Shown in pieces: positions 1-55,860 of a stretch of 64,000 nt of DNA (its first letter is position 1; the number at the start of each line of letters is the position of its first letter). Made by a program: the position numbers and the translations under genes. This DNA is from Albula goreensis (taxonomy: Eukaryota; Chordata; Actinopteri; Albuliformes; Albulidae). The notes beneath the pieces were generated by a model. It was not told the origin of the DNA, searched no databases, and was given only the letters and a program-made list of their open reading frames with translations. The stretch lies in assembly GCA_022829145.1 (NCBI GenBank), contig CM040741.1, positions 36,440,534 through 36,504,533 of the forward strand, read 5' to 3'.

Positions 1-3000
1 GGATCGTAATACTCAGTATACCTCTATAAAATATCATACAAAATAATATAATACTCCAACACTACCTACTGAAACACTCATATATACACTCCTAAAAAGC
101 TCTTGCATACAAAACTGAAAAGCGCTCATGTATATTACTAAGTTGGTCTCATATACACTACTGAAATGCTCTCATTTACTGTAAGACTGTCATATACTAC
201 TGAAAAGCTGATACATTGTTGAAACATGCAGCACTGAAACACTCTTATGAGTGAAATCTGTGATGTGATTTCAAAGTCACAAGACTGACGGGTTACAGAT
301 AGATTTGTACATTGTTGAATGTTAACAGAGAGTAAAGTGGTCAGCAGCTAAAAGCGTTTTAGGACAGTATCACCACACATAAATGGGAAAGGTGCTATAT
401 TCACACTAATTCTGCTCTCTGAATGAGAGAATAAGCAGTATTATTGAGGAAACCTACATATCTGGGCTTCTTGTGTTGTGAAAGTGGCCACCCCATTCCA
501 TTAGAGGTTTAGTTTCAGTTTGAGTACAATTTTTGAGCTAATCCTTCTCAGCAGAGGGGATACATTCACAAGTGTCTTTTTGTGAAATATTCAGTTAGTT
601 CATGAATATTCTTTGACCTGGTTAACAGTATTATATTTGTATAAATTTAATTATTTTTTTTTAATTTCTGCCTTGCAGCTTTTTAAAATTAGCTGGGATA
701 TAGATGTATTACAGGTATATTTTAAAAAAAAATATTATTATAATTTTAAGTTAGTTTTGACCAGTAGCAATCAGTATTTCTCAGAGCTAATGTGACATTT
801 AATGGCACCATAAGATAATATTAAAATAGGTACCTCAATGTGTGCATGAAAATCGATGCATATCATATGACCACATTTAAATGCAAACCTCAATGACTAT
901 GAGCCGGTCTCATCAGGAAAAATACAAGCACACAAAAGCCGGGCTGAAATGAAAAATGTTCTTGTCCGTGTACTCGTGTTGTTATTATGTTTGGTTTTGA
1001 AGTCCCACTCTACCAAAGGATGCAGCATATCAAAGAGTGAAAATGTAGCTGAAGATTTGGATGAGCAATGATAGATTTGGGTAAAGAGCGATCTGTATGG
1101 TAGAGAGCAGTGACACAAATGTTCATCTTGGGAAAGGAAAAGAAATACATAAAGGCAGTGAAAAAACATTTTTCTTAGTCAGTACATCTTTTATTTCCCC
1201 CCTTTTCTCCCAAAAGGACTGCCTGCAAATAATGCTACGGTCATTGCTGCAGTTTCCTCTGTCAGTCTGGAAGAGCACAAAAATGCAAATTCTCTCCTCG
1301 GCCCCTGCCCCTGCTCTCACCGCAGTTTCATTTACACACAAATGAGTCAGAGGAAGACATTGACGTGAAGCTTTACGCAGGGAGACTGGGTGACCAACTG
1401 ATAAGGGGGTGGCTCCATCCTTTCTTGGGTGACAATATAACCAATCATGTGTCACCCTGCTACATTTAGGAACATCAACAGTCAGGATTGGCCATGGGGA
1501 TTGTCCCTACACTGGAGAAGTAATTATTGGGTGATGAATAAGGTCTTATTTAGCCCTTAAAATGTAAAGCTGAAAATGATACGATACAACACATTGAACT
1601 CCACATGAATCTGAATGATTCTACAAAAAAAAAAAAAACCACTGCTATCTATGCTGTCCTTTTTAAAATTGGTAACCTTTTATGTTCAGCATACCTTTTT
1701 TCTATTCCAGCAGTAGGGTATTTTTAAGGTTTGACATGCCAGCAGGGAATATTAGCTTTGCAGGCCTCATGAAAGTATAAATAATTCTAATGGGACAATT
1801 ACTATGAGCTTTTAAAGGAAGGGGCAGTGTCTTCCTACTGTGCATCAAAATAATGTTAAAGTGAAGAAGAAGCTTATATTCATTTACACCATTAATCATG
1901 CAAATCTTTTAAAAGTTTTATTTTATATTAACTACTACTTACCAGTACTGAAACTAACTTATATGAGCAAATCCACTTGAACTGAATGCTTTAGAAAGTC
2001 CTCAGAAGAAGAATCTCAGAGAGAGAACTCTTAGAAGTGACAATTTCTTGAAGTTTCAGAAACTCTCAGTTGAAAACATTTGTGACAAGTGTATGCAGCT
2101 CACATACACCCTGTGCAACCAGTGTGACCAGCACAGCGCCTTGGCATAGAAACTCCAGGAGAAATATGGCACCACTCTAATTGTTATGAAGAAGGTTAAA
2201 ATTATTTTATGTGGCCATATCACATTTCACCACATGCTTTACCGTTTGCACAGCTGCACACGACTCTACATTACCCGGTGTGATTGATGCACTGCAATCC
2301 TGAAATGGTATTCCACATTATGGGGTTGTCAGGACCACTAGGCTTTTCTCAGCCCAGAAATTTGCAGTCAGCTGATCAGTTGCTGATGGCCTGTCCTGTA
2401 TTGTACCTTAAATGGGTGCAGGTATCATAATCGTGGAGGATGTGCTTCCTCCAGCAATCGCCCTTAGCTGACAATGTCTCTTGTACAGAGTTCCCTATAG
2501 GCATCATCTTTGACATGTGGCAATTATTAGCAATCTGAGCTGTCTTGGTTACCGATGCTCCCAACAAACATGCCTCAGCAAAAGTTACTGAGGATATTTA
2601 TGAGCGTAAAGTTCTGTCTGCCATCTTTATACAATACTCTATGCATGATATCATGTTTATCTGCTCAGTTAATGGATGAGTAACACCTGTATGCTAGCCT
2701 TTACTTTGCATATACTTATTATACCTCATTTACCCAAGTATTTCTATTCATTCATTCAAAGTGTTGGTCATTCAAACTTGAATGACTGAGTTTTGGGTCA
2801 TTCAAACTGATGAAGAATTTTTTGAAAAGACCAGATTTGAATTAAGGCATAGTGTTATAAGTAGTTGTACAAGCGGTGATAGTAATAGAATATGCAAGTC
2901 ATGTTGCGACAGGTAGTACTAGAATGACAGCCTATAGGGACAAATTGTAGCTCAGTGATGTTGCATATTGATTAGGCACAGTTGGGCCATGCTTTACAGG

Positions 3001-4345
3001 ACTGAAAATGAAATAAATGTACTCTAAATGGTGAAAAGTTATGGCCTCGGAACACAGTTAAGACAATTGCTTCGTACACAATTTAGTCTTGTCTGCTGAA
3101 TATAATGTAAAGCTTATCAGAATTCATGATTCTAAATTAAGAGAACTTGTTATCCTAACATTATTAGCCAATACTATTCTTGCCCTCCAGTCCATTGGGC
3201 TTAAAAGACAAAATGCAAAATCAAATCCTGCCATTGGGTGTCACCTTTAATATAGCCACAGTCAAGACACTATATGGTCAAGACAATATATAGTATTTAA
3301 AATAGTCACAAACCTAGTGATGTCAGTGTTAAATGAACAGGTTGAGAAGTTGCTGTCTATGTCATTACAACTAACATAAGCCAGCTGGCTGGTAAACTAG
3401 CTGTAAATCTTTCTCTTGGTTTACTTGTAGTTTTGCTAGACTTCACAGAAAACGTTTGAGAGTGTTCTTTCCTTGTTGTGTGTCTGGCATTGTCTTGCTC
3501 ATTATCTAATTCCTACTTCTTTTCTAACTCCAGTCGTCACATGCACTTAGTTTCTGCTGAAGCCAAGATGCGTAGAGCATAATCTCATCTGATTTATGTT
3601 TTTGCATTGCAGTCACAATGGGAACTGTGCGTTTAACAGAGCCAATTAAATACAGAGAAAAACAAGTTTAAAAATGTGACTGTAATGAACAAATGAGAGG
3701 CAAAATATTTTTTGCAATGGTGCCGCCAAAACAGCAGAAAAAAATATGTTTTGGACTTAGAAAAGGGGTGGGAGAATGAGCTAGGCTTTGACCTTTCAAA
3801 ATCTGCTAGCCCGGGCAGAAAATACAAATGTCCCGGGCTACCAATTTGTTCACCCCTGTGCTAGTAGTGGTCCTTGTAAAATCATAAGACTCAAGAGTAT
3901 TATTTTTCTATTTGAAGTCTGAAGGGTGCAAGAGTCACTTTTTACATAAATAATGTGTTATTTTATTGAAGAATTACCTGCTAAAATCCTAAATCAAAAC
4001 CAGGCAGGACTTGATGTTTTATTCTGCTTTATTATGCTATAAAGAGTTTATACAGGACGTTTTCATTCACACTCATAAGTAATGAAGTTTAATGTCAGAA
4101 AGAGGTTCAATAAAGAAAAGTAGTCCTTTTGAGCTGTCAATTTTGAGAAACGAAAGACTTAAGAGCAGTCATATATCAGGACATTGATCGCATATTTATT
4201 TATGCACCATGATATAACATTTACGTAGTCTTGGGTTACTCTTTATTTTCTTATTTCTATGAGTATAAAACTTTGTGAAATAGTCATACAGAAAAAAATA
4301 CATGTCCTGTGGAATTACTTTCATTTTCTTTTTTTTTCTTTTTAG
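1..4345. other. Upstream intron (partial)
   Basis: This is the 3' part of the intron before the first visible exon, if the gene has the usual ADAMTS3 structure. It is AT-rich, with a degenerate tandem repeat near the left edge, an A-run near 1625 and only short open frames with no recognisable protein similarity. It ends in a polypyrimidine tract (4321-4343) and an AG acceptor at 4344-4345. Confidence 0.6.
66..259. repeat. Degenerate minisatellite, unit about 20-25 bp
   Basis: Imperfect copies of a unit resembling CTACTGAAAAGCTCTCATA recur about eight times, with CTACTGAAA or CACTGAAA cores near 66, 168, 198 and 231. Unit length varies, so this is an old, decayed tandem array. Confidence 0.6.
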
Positions 4346-46178
<41,833 letters not shown>

Positions 46179-46505
46179 GGGAAATCCTTAGATAATCTCA
46201 TAGTTTCCTGCATTAGTGGCTTCAGATTGCCGTTGACAGTGAAGAAAAAAGTGCTGGTTCACTTGTTGATGCAGACTCCTTTCACATTTTTCTGTAGGCA
46301 TGCACACAGTTTCTGCTGCTGTGTGAGAAATAAGACTTAAATGTCTGTTCCCTTTCAAACAGATTGGTTTGTAAAATTTAGTATTTCAGCAGGATCTTAC
46401 ATTTATTTTTTCATGGTCTTGCATTTTCATGGTCTTTTATAAATGGTTCTAGTTGTATAGAATTAAATGATTTAGCTTTTATTACTGGTTCTCTCCTCCT
46501 TTCTT

Positions 46506-46511
46506 AATAAA
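46506..46511 (+). promoter_or_regulatory. Proximal poly(A) signal AATAAA
   Basis: Canonical hexamer 328 bp after the stop codon; it could give a short 3' UTR without the inserted MITE. Confidence 0.4.
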
Positions 46512-47400
46512 TACAATGAAACCCAGATTTTATGCACCCAGAAGGTAAACGTGCAAAAAAAACGGGTCAAATTAGGTGAAAATAGGGGTGTTTTAGGATG
46601 TTAGGTCAACTTTGGGTCAGTTTGAACACTGATTTTCTTGAACTCCAGTTTAGCGTGACCCCGCTTTTTTCACGATGACATTTTATGGACCTCAACGATC
46701 ACGTTATAACAGCCACTTTGTATTTATGTATACATTCCCTCATAAATAATTCATGTTTCACATCTCAGTGTTCTTTTCAAGTGAAAAACTTGATCATGTT
46801 TGTGTTTCCCTAGGAATAGTTTATATAAGGGTTTGGCATTACATCTGGCATTCGGCGCTTTACAAGAATAAAAAGCATTAATCTGTATCTGATTCCTAAT
46901 CACTTTAAAAACAAATGGGGAAATACAATATTAATGAATCACAACATCAAAGAATCTTGTTGGAGTGTCCCAAAAAACTGAAATCTATATAATTACTGTA
47001 AAATAATATATATAAAAAACATTTTATAGGTTTTTAATTTTCTATATCCTTCAGTGGTGCTTATTTTTTTCAAAACTAAAACTGGAAAAGGGAGATGATT
47101 GCAACATGAAGCTTTTTATGTAATATTTTTTAATATGAACAATATAAAAACAGGGCATGTCTCTAAGAGATCACAGGCAACATAGTATTTCTTTGACATA
47201 AGCACTGTTAACAACCTTTTTTATGTAGGCCATAGCATTCCATCGTATAGTCTGTCAGAACTAGCATTTCCAGCATAACATATTTCTATTGATTGTGCTT
47301 GTTATGTTTGTGTTGATACCTATGCAATGGTTACGAAAGTATTATTTTAGGTTGGTCTTATGAAAGTTTTATGTAGTTTATCTGTAGGGTCCTATTAGAC

Positions 47401-47735
47401 CAGTGTTTCTCAACCTTTCTTGAACGAACACCCCCTTACCTCATCATGACATGCCCTGCCGCGCCCCCCTTCAAAAAAAAAAAAAAAAAAAAAAAAAAAC
47501 ACACACACATTCAAAGGCAGTGATATGATATAGATGTAAGTATATGCAGTAGAAATCAGTGGGTAGAGTAGATCACTTGACCAACTGACCATGCCAGAAA
47601 TATTTTACAGTGAAAAACTCAAATTACAAAACTGACTCACAGAGACCAGTGTTTTTGGTCAAAATGATTGTCCAGCGCCCCCAACGTTGTACGAACGCCC
47701 CCTGGGAGGCGGTACCGCCCCGTTGAGAAACACTA
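47401..47735. mobile_element. hAT MITE with perfect 8-bp target-site duplication
   Basis: Terminal inverted repeats are CAGTGTTTCTCAAC (left) and TAGTGTTTCTCAAC (reverse complement of the right end). They are flanked by identical 8-mers TATTAGAC at 47393-47400 and 47736-47743, the hAT signature. The 335-bp body has a poly(A) run with (CA)n at 47473-47510, GC-rich subterminal GCGCCCCC blocks and no coding capacity. The intact duplication suggests a fairly young insertion. Confidence 0.93.
47473..47510. repeat. A27 followed by (CA)5
   Basis: Simple repeat inside the hAT MITE. Confidence 0.95.
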
Positions 47736-48050
47736 TATTAGACAATTGCTATTGATTGTTTGCCATGGAAAATGTCGAGATTTCTATAGTTCTACATGCT
47801 GCGTTTAAGCATTCCAGCAAACTGCACCTGACCGCTCTCTGAATTGTCTTTTGACTTTGTGTTCACATTGCAGCAACAAAACATCAATGTACATAGTTTT
47901 GTATATATTGAGGACAATATTTATTAAGTGTTGATGTTCCTTTTCTATGTATGTATTTACTCATCTGGCAATTAAAAGCAGTGTCTTAAATAATTCATTT
48001 TTTACAAACGGCTCGTTAAGATTTAATTTTGTATTCAATTCAATATTATG

Positions 48051-48061
48051 AATAAAATAAA
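48051..48061 (+). promoter_or_regulatory. Distal overlapping poly(A) signals
   Basis: AATAAAATAAA gives two overlapping AATAAA hexamers, followed within about 50 bp by T/GT-rich sequence (TTTGGTCTTT, GGTTGTTTTC) that fits a downstream element. Confidence 0.6.
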
Positions 48062-50387
48062 CTGCATAAACCACTCTGAACTCTTTGGTCTTTAAAATGT
48101 AGGGTTGTTTTCAAAAAGAGTGAATTTGATTTACAGGAATAAAATAATGAAAAAAATAAATTCAGTACCATGTAGAGTTGAATTCACAATGGAATCGTCA
48201 ATACCTTTCAGTCATAAAAACAACACTGTATGTACAATATTTCTAGTCGAATGAAAAATCATGTTAATGTCAAAAATGTTGACTGCAACACTCTTCTAAC
48301 CCAAACCTTCTTGACTTCCTGCCTGTAATGAGCAGATGACTGTATGAAAGGCTTTCCGTGATATACTTTATGCACAAAATGAATTTACTTCCCTTGAGTC
48401 TCACTCCAATACTCTGTAAATTATTAAAGTAGCACCTATTATAAACTCAACTAGGCCTTATATCTCTGCTAGTAATTATTCCCAACAAATGTTATGCTTT
48501 AAGGCTGCAACAGAGTCCAGAATGTCTTTTAAGTTAGAGGGACACCTACAGGAGTATATTTTAATGAGAAGAAATAGTCTTTGTGTTATGTTTCACCAAA
48601 AATCATTTTCAAAAAACATGCAATGCATGTGTTTCTTAAACTTCTTTGAATACACACTTTCTAAAATGTGTCTGCCAACCAAAACGTCCACATAACAATG
48701 ACCAAGTCACAACAAAAGATGTTCCAAAGAAATACTCTCCCATGTGTCCTACATTTTCTCTTGTAGTAACCCGTTTATTCATGTTTTAACATCTTAACAG
48801 ATTGAACAAACATGAAACCATTGATTCTTGATGTCCCATTAGCTGATTTTGTTCTTATCTGGTGTAATTCCAACAATGGATATGTTTACTTTCAAACATT
48901 TACATGTTTCAATCTTGCATCAGAGTTTGCAAGTGAAGATTCATATTCAGAATGATACCTCATGAAATTGACTGACCAGTCCATAACTCATTTTTATTTT
49001 AGCAAATATCAGCCATGCAGCAGATCATTTTACCTCATCATAGAGTTTTCCTAGTTCCCAATTAAGTAGCCCTAGTGGTTTATACAATTAGAATTTTGAT
49101 GCAGTGTGCATTTGCTTTTAATTCACACACATAGGCCTTATGTTTTTAATTACTCTGGTAAACTGATTATGGAAAAGGTACTTCATATATTTTCTTTTTG
49201 GGTAAAACATTTCTTTTGATTCAAATTTTTTGCTGCCAGTTTATTTGAAAATATGTCACTGGAAGTTTCTTAAATGCAATTGCAGGCACTGAATTTAAGC
49301 ATTATAGAAACTGCAAGAAAAGTATGAAATGTCAGCAACTGGTTATTAGCTGATTAGGCATTGACTGAACCAGTACAGAAAATGTATAATTTGGGGACAG
49401 AAAGATTTGATATGATGTAGGTGGCAGAATAATAACATGGTTGAGGGAAGAGTCACTGCAGCTGATGGTAAGAAATATTCACGGAAATTACAGTCATTAA
49501 CATTATACCCAAATTTTCCAGATTGTTTAATCAAGCACTTCATTTGGTTGGTTTGGTATTGCATGAAAAAACCTTTTTATATAGAGAGAGACCAGTACAT
49601 TTGTCTGACGATTAAAATCTTATGAAATAAGTGTATATTATTTACTCAAGATCTTTGATTTTTAAAAATATTTTATGTTCTTAAAATTTGTTTTCTGTAT
49701 CACTAATCCTTGATGAGACACATTGAGGTGCTTCCACAATTCAAGCCTTAAGCATTAGAGGAATTGGATCCCATATGCTGCATGTTGGTGTAAATTAATG
49801 TGAAAGCTGACTGAATCTGTCTCATTTATTCCATTATACAAATTTGAATGTACTCTATATTTTCAAGTAGCAGTTTTCTGACTTCATTTTAACTGGAACT
49901 TGAGGACTGTTATTTTCATCTCATCGAGTTATTAAATCTGAGGCCTTCAAGTGTCTTCATTATTACATCTTCAAAGAGGGAGATGTTTTGTTTTGTTGGC
50001 TTGTAAAATAATGCCTTTTGCAATGGCAAGCTAGAAAGGAACAATGGGGAATGCTTGTACAAAAGATGTTTTGGCCTAAAGGACTTCCTTCCACAAGACA
50101 AGCAAGGATGATTACATCTCTTCAGAGAATTTCAAGAGACAAACACAGTATGGGAATGAAAGTAAAAAACTAGATCTAACAATAAAGATGTTGATCTTGG
50201 GCTCCTTGAATTTGGCTCCTTGATTCAGCGTAATAGCAGGCTAATCTCAAGCATGGTCCATGATGCTTAGCATTACCTTTTGTGAAGTATCCTTGAAACA
50301 AAACTACTTGGACTAATTAATTAATTGTATGTGTATTTAAGGTACAATATTTAACTCCTTACTCTGTTATAGCGCATCTGGCTGTAT

Positions 50388-50940
50388 TTATTTTTTAAAA
50401 ACAGTAAGTGTGGTCTTGAAGGCCGCAGATCGAAGCAGCAAGCCAAAAGTAAAACAAGAAAAAAACCAAACAATGGAAAAAGCAAACAAACCGAACATAA
50501 TCCCAAAAAATAAAATGCCCCGCATCTCGGGCTTGTCATTCCTAGAGCTGTCTGCACACACTGAAAATCGTCCTGCTCCTGTATACCTGATTCCTGTGCG
50601 TGATGAGCAGAATGATTTCAGGTGCACAGCGAACTCCCCGGTGAAACAAGCAATCATCAAATTCCCCCAACCATGCAGCACCCACGTTACCAACAGGCAA
50701 TTCAAACTCACCCCAAAATGCTGCTTGTCTGGCTCACCTCCTGACATCTTTACACTTCATTTGGAGGGTGGCAAGGCAAAGGAGATGCATGCTGTTCAGA
50801 TACCTCCTGTCCATCGCAGAAAATTCCCTGTCCAAAGAATGGGCCAGAGGACAATGAATTATCTGTGTATAGTATATAAGATACTGTATATTGTTGTAGT
50901 GTGCTTGAAGGGCCTGCATGAATCTGAAAATAAGACCTAA
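50388..50940. other. Overlapping open frames, unknown significance
   Basis: The + strand frame 50410-50940 encodes 176 residues with a Lys/Asn-rich start. The - strand frame 50388-50747 encodes 119 residues with a hydrophobic segment (GILFFGIMFGLFAFSIVWFF). Neither is recognised, and they cannot both be assumed real. The segment is somewhat GC-richer than its flanks, so it may be an old coding or transposon fragment. Confidence 0.25.
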
Positions 50941-53900
50941 ACTGTCCCTGAAACAACCATCTCAGCCTCTGATCCAATCCAAACTACAATGATTAACAAA
51001 TTGCGCTTATAAAAATACTTCATTACCCCTTTAACCTTTATGAACGGCAATGCAACACATCACACAAAAGAAACGCCTTTTCTGGCCATTTTGTACTGGT
51101 TTTAGTTAAAGGCTTCTAACTTTGTCAGTGCACACTGTAGAGGCACGGTTGGGGGCTTGTTTTTAAGGAAACGTGCCGTCAAGACTCAATGTGCCATCAA
51201 GTCTCAAAATGTATTAAACATGTCATTAAATTGTCATGGAACTCAAAAAAGTAAACACAGAAGTGCAAAAAATTGGTTTGCTTTCTGTTTTGACATTACA
51301 ATTTATATTTACATATATATAGATATGTAGTTCAGTCTGTGATTCAGTACAAGCATGGTATCAAGTGGAAAAAAGGCAATACTTGTCTTTCTCAAATGAA
51401 CTGTAAGATGGGAATCACAGGCTGGGGAATCCTTTGCACAAGGAAACAAGCAATTTGAAAAGTAGTATCTAAGGTCAAGCTAAAAATGCCTGGAAATATA
51501 GGAGAAATAAAAAAGAAATGAATGAAACTGCGATTCTATCTCCCTTGGGACTGAGAATCGTGATTGCTAGGGCTGTACAGGACAATATATCTGGCCAGGT
51601 CAGTTATTGGTTATAGGTAACAGTGATGGCTAGCCTCACTTGTCAGGCTGTTAAATATTAGCAAGACTGTTTTCTTATATAAATCTGACATAACTCTTCC
51701 ATAATTATGGGCTTGTGCCTTGGTAATTACCCAATCGCCACTTACTATTCATAGATGGAGCACCTGGAGACTAATTGAATTGTCTTGTCTGCAGAGGTTC
51801 AGTGTTTTTATTGTTGGTTTGTTCATGAGCTTTGTCTAAAGATTAGATTTAACAAGTGATGAAAATTGCCATCAGGCCTCCACAGCCACATACCCGGGTG
51901 ATAACTGCTATGGCACCATGCTGCCAAACAGGTCTTTAAAGATGATCCAAGCAAAAACACCAAGGGGCATGCTGTGAATATGTCCAACAGGACTGATGTA
52001 ATGGCTGCAAAAATGAAGCAGAATGTCAGTTCTAAGTTGCACTGGAAATTCCACTGAAGAATGATCTCATGGCTATTTATGTCCAGTGTATTTGTTGTCC
52101 TTATAATTCTTCCATGCATTCTCAAAGCAGACAAAGTAGGTTTGGTTATTCCATTAGAATGGCATTTTCATCTTCCATGTAGCACAGATAAGTTTGGGTA
52201 GATAAGAAGATTAATCTTTATCCAGCTGAAAAAAGACACTTTGTAAAACTGTGTGGGTTACTTTTAAAAAAGTGAAAACAGTTACACAACTGTTTAAGAA
52301 TTGTATGCTTCATTTACGTAGAATGTTATCAAAATGTCCTTCAGAAGTATGTGAACATATGAGTGAATCAAATTCCGCTAAAAGGTGCATTGTGCGGAAA
52401 TTAAATATATTGCATGTAAACACAGGAGGTGATGATTTTTGATTCCACTCACCAACAGGACAGTAAAAATATTAAAACATGGGTTACACAAATGACAAAT
52501 ATTTAGAATTTATACATGCTGAAAAATGATTTGCAAAGGAGTAGTGCACTGACATTACCTCATATAGAGACAGCTGCATTTCTAGGTGTAAAAGTTACAA
52601 CTATACATGCCTGCTTAAATAACTGAGCAGTTCTTTGAAAGCATCAAACCACTTTTGTTTCCCTTTCATTCAGATTTTCACTTCATTTTCAATTTCATTT
52701 CCAACATTTTAAGTTTGGTGTGAAAGTCATTTCAGGACAACTTACAAAAATATGTGCTTGCAGATTCCTTTGTTAGAGAAAAGTGGCACTATATGATTTT
52801 TGTGTGATTAGTAATGTTAGTGAGCACACCAATAGATTTTCTGTGACATGTTTCTTTTTGGTTTCCCACAATGCTCAATTATGATGGGAATTTTTTTAAG
52901 GCTAGGAAACTTCCAAGGCTGGACAGATGGCTCTGTATGACAGGTAAATGCAAGTATGAAAACTACAGTGCTATTATAGACCCCATTTCAATGCTCAGAT
53001 ACATATAATCCATAAATTTTAAAAGTGCACCACTGAGAAATTTTGAAAATATTTGTTGTTATGCTTCCAGAACTCTGCACCCCAACTATTCCACATGCAA
53101 AGTATAGAAAAATGGAAAATAATGATTTCTCAATAATAGATGACCCATAATCTTTACCCATCGCGCCCGTCTGTATTGCCCATTGCTATGCTTATGGTTG
53201 CATGCGTATTTGCATTAATGCCTTAAGGTCATGTTTTATTTATTGTTAAGAGCTGAAACTTTGAGATTTTAAGCAAACACGGACAATGTGCTTTAACAAA
53301 ACATAATCTTATATCTTAGAACTATGTTTTAAAATGATGACAGTTTTTGTGAGACAGTTCGTGATTACTAACTAAATGCCTGTGGTTTAGAGATGTATGT
53401 GTTCACTTAAATGTCATTTTCCCATTGTTTATTGATAATGCATTCTGAGTGTGCACCTCTGGGCGTACACTTTTGTGTTAAATCTTTAGAAAAATGTACA
53501 CATCTCTCTGAAAGTATCCTCATGATACTGACCTTTCAGAAACAGAGACATTAATGCAGCTTCTAACGATTCTCAAGTGTTGAAATCATATTTCTCAGCT
53601 GGTGAAATAATAAACAGTACACTGGCAGAAGCCAACAGCAGATCCTGTGTCTAAGAGATAACTGTACTGAGAGAATTTTCTTGTGTAAATAATGTGTAAT
53701 GACGTTCCATCATTTAATTGCATAGGGATTAATGTGTTACAGCGGAGACTGTTTTAATTTATAACACAGTCCATGTTCATGCTTCAGCAAGCCATGTGCA
53801 CTTAAAGAGGGCAAACCTAATCTGAGAAATTGAATGAATGAATAAAAAACTAGTTTCATAAGCGCAAACATGGGTTAAAAAAAAAGCAAGCACGCTTTGA

Positions 53901-54454
53901 GTGGTGAGTCAGTTCAGGTCCTGAGATGGTTCACTCTATATGGGATTTGCGAGAATGATGCAAATGCATGAAATGCAGAATAGTAAATTATCTTATAGGA
54001 TTTCCAAAACACATCGTTCAGACACTACATGCTTAAAAGGCCACCGGAGGGGCAAGCCAGGCGCTGCACCCTACTCTAAGGACAGTGCAAGGTTCCCAGT
54101 CCTACATAGCCATAGTTAAATGCTTGTTTCTGGCAAGTTTGGCACTTCTTGTAAGTCAGATTGGATAAACAGTCCACAAACCTTGTTTCCAATGGCTTCT
54201 TGGTTGCAAAGAAATAAAGAAACCTCCATACAATGTGGTCCTCGTGGTCCTCAAATCAATCTGACACTCCTACACCAAGGTAAGCGTAGGCGAAAATCAA
54301 AAAGAGATGCCTGTTTGTTCTTGATTTTCTTCAAATTCCACACTGCTATTTGCCAACCGCTCTGCATACATATGCTATAGGCTTTTCACCTTTTCTGTGA
54401 ACTGCAAGACTGCATTCACCTGGTTCAGCTATGAGGGGTGGAGACTGTTTAATT

Positions 54455-54640
54455 TACATTTAAGCATTTAGCAGATTCTCTTTTCCAGGCCAACTTACAC
54501 AGTTTAAATTTCTATACAATGTACATTTATTCAACTCGATATTTTTACTGAAACAATGTGAGTAGGTACCTTGATCAAGGGTACTGTAGCATTGCTCTAC
54601 CTGGGTTTTGTAAGCAACTACTAAACTACACCACTTGCTT
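54455..54640 (-). mobile_element. tRNA-derived SINE-type repeat (reverse orientation)
   Basis: TTACATTTAAGCATTTAGCA, GATTCTCTTTTCCAGGCCAACTT, TACCTTGATCAAGGGTAC and CTACACCACTTGCT occur in the order of a very common fish SINE read backwards (tail first, degraded tRNA-like head last). It shares the ATTTAGCAGA / GCTAAATGA tail type with the SINE at 26041. Confidence 0.6.
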
Positions 54641-55794
54641 ATATTGTACCATTCATTTAATTCATTCCATGTTGTATTAAAAATAAGCCATAATTTTTAA
54701 ACATTCTCGTAAATGTGTTTTTGCTGTTCTGCCACACTCCAAAATATTAATCTACCCTTGTGACAGATGCATTTATGGTTCATTTTGTATCATAAAAATA
54801 CAGCTCCCTGCCAGAACATACTGCACTCAAATGGTACATTTGGGGTTTCAGGCTGCAGGACTGCTAAGAGGATTGCTAATAATGAACTGCAGAGACAGAG
54901 TATGGTAGGAATTGCTAAGAAGAATAGTTTGGGGGAAATGTTTAAAAGGCTGTTCTACTTGTTTTCTTCAGAACTGGGCAATAAACATCAGACAGAGAAT
55001 ATATTATAATTTTTTGAATGTCCTAAAAATGATGAAAACCAACAGACTACCCAGTCACAAAATATGTCTATGAAAAGCTTTCATTTGGCATATTAATTGA
55101 CAGCTTATGGCCATGCACACAGTCAAGCTAAGTTTAGCTAAAAAATGAACACAACTGCAACATACAAGCTTTCTAATTGTCACACCCCATCTGTTTCAGA
55201 ACCAGTCTTAGCAAAATGTTACCGACTCAGATTGCAAGGACATTTTGTATTCTCTGAGTTTAATGGCAGTCCATTTGGTAGTTCAAATTAACACTTTGAA
55301 CTGCCCTGTTTATTGACAGCTGGGGTTCTACAATAGTTTTGGGCAGATACGCATGATCAGTGATATCTACCCAGGCATGTCATACACCATTGTTCAGAAG
55401 AATTGTATCTGAGGAATGAACAATTTGACTTTTTCATATCTGGTGAAATCATTGCTGAATGTTGATTACACTTATATACAATTGACAAACAGAAAAATAA
55501 TTATGCTTACCATGATCCGGCTGTTCTATTTGTAATACTTCTCCAGGTGAATAAGTTCGTATTTCATGCAATGATAAACGATAAAATAACAATAGCGAAA
55601 GATTTGAGGGAATAGATCACTCCTGAAAACTAACTGATTCTTGGTGACAGCACATTCAACAAATTTTGTAAAGCCATACATTTCATAGTTGCTTCTATGT
55701 CATACAATGGATGATCTAGTACACTAAGATTTGCTTTAATGTATGAAGCATGTTGGTGTAATTCTGTTTTTAAGGGTAAGGTTGTTATTAAAAC

Positions 55795-55860
55795 AATATA
55801 CTGACTGTGGCACCAGGAAGGCACCAGAACTGGATGGTTTACCCCCAGAGCTTATTTGAT
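55795..55860 (+). pseudogene. Possible LINE reverse-transcriptase scrap
   Basis: The frame GTRKAPELDGLPPELI resembles the GKAPGPDGLPPE motif upstream of the palm in L1/Tx1-type reverse transcriptases. It is very short and nothing adjacent extends it convincingly. Confidence 0.3.

Larger units (their letters stand above)
46179..48085 (+). other. adamts3: adamts3 3' untranslated region (probable extent)
   Basis: No coding similarity follows the stop codon. AATAAA signals occur at 46506, 46867 and, as an overlapping pair, at 48051 and 48056. The last pair is followed by CTGCATAAACC and is the most likely main cleavage region. A TGTATATA word at 47900-47907 matches the Pumilio-site consensus. 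A 335-bp MITE is inserted at 47401-47735. The true 3' end depends on which signal is used. Confidence 0.6.

Noticed and set aside
1097-1455. Overlapping frames of 82 and 110 codons in the first intron
   Set aside because: They lie on opposite strands, have no recognisable domain and no splice context; likely chance.
51550-51660. Possible hAT-like end (CTAGGGCTGTACAGGACAATA)
   Set aside because: It resembles a terminal sequence, but no matching inverted end or target duplication was found nearby.
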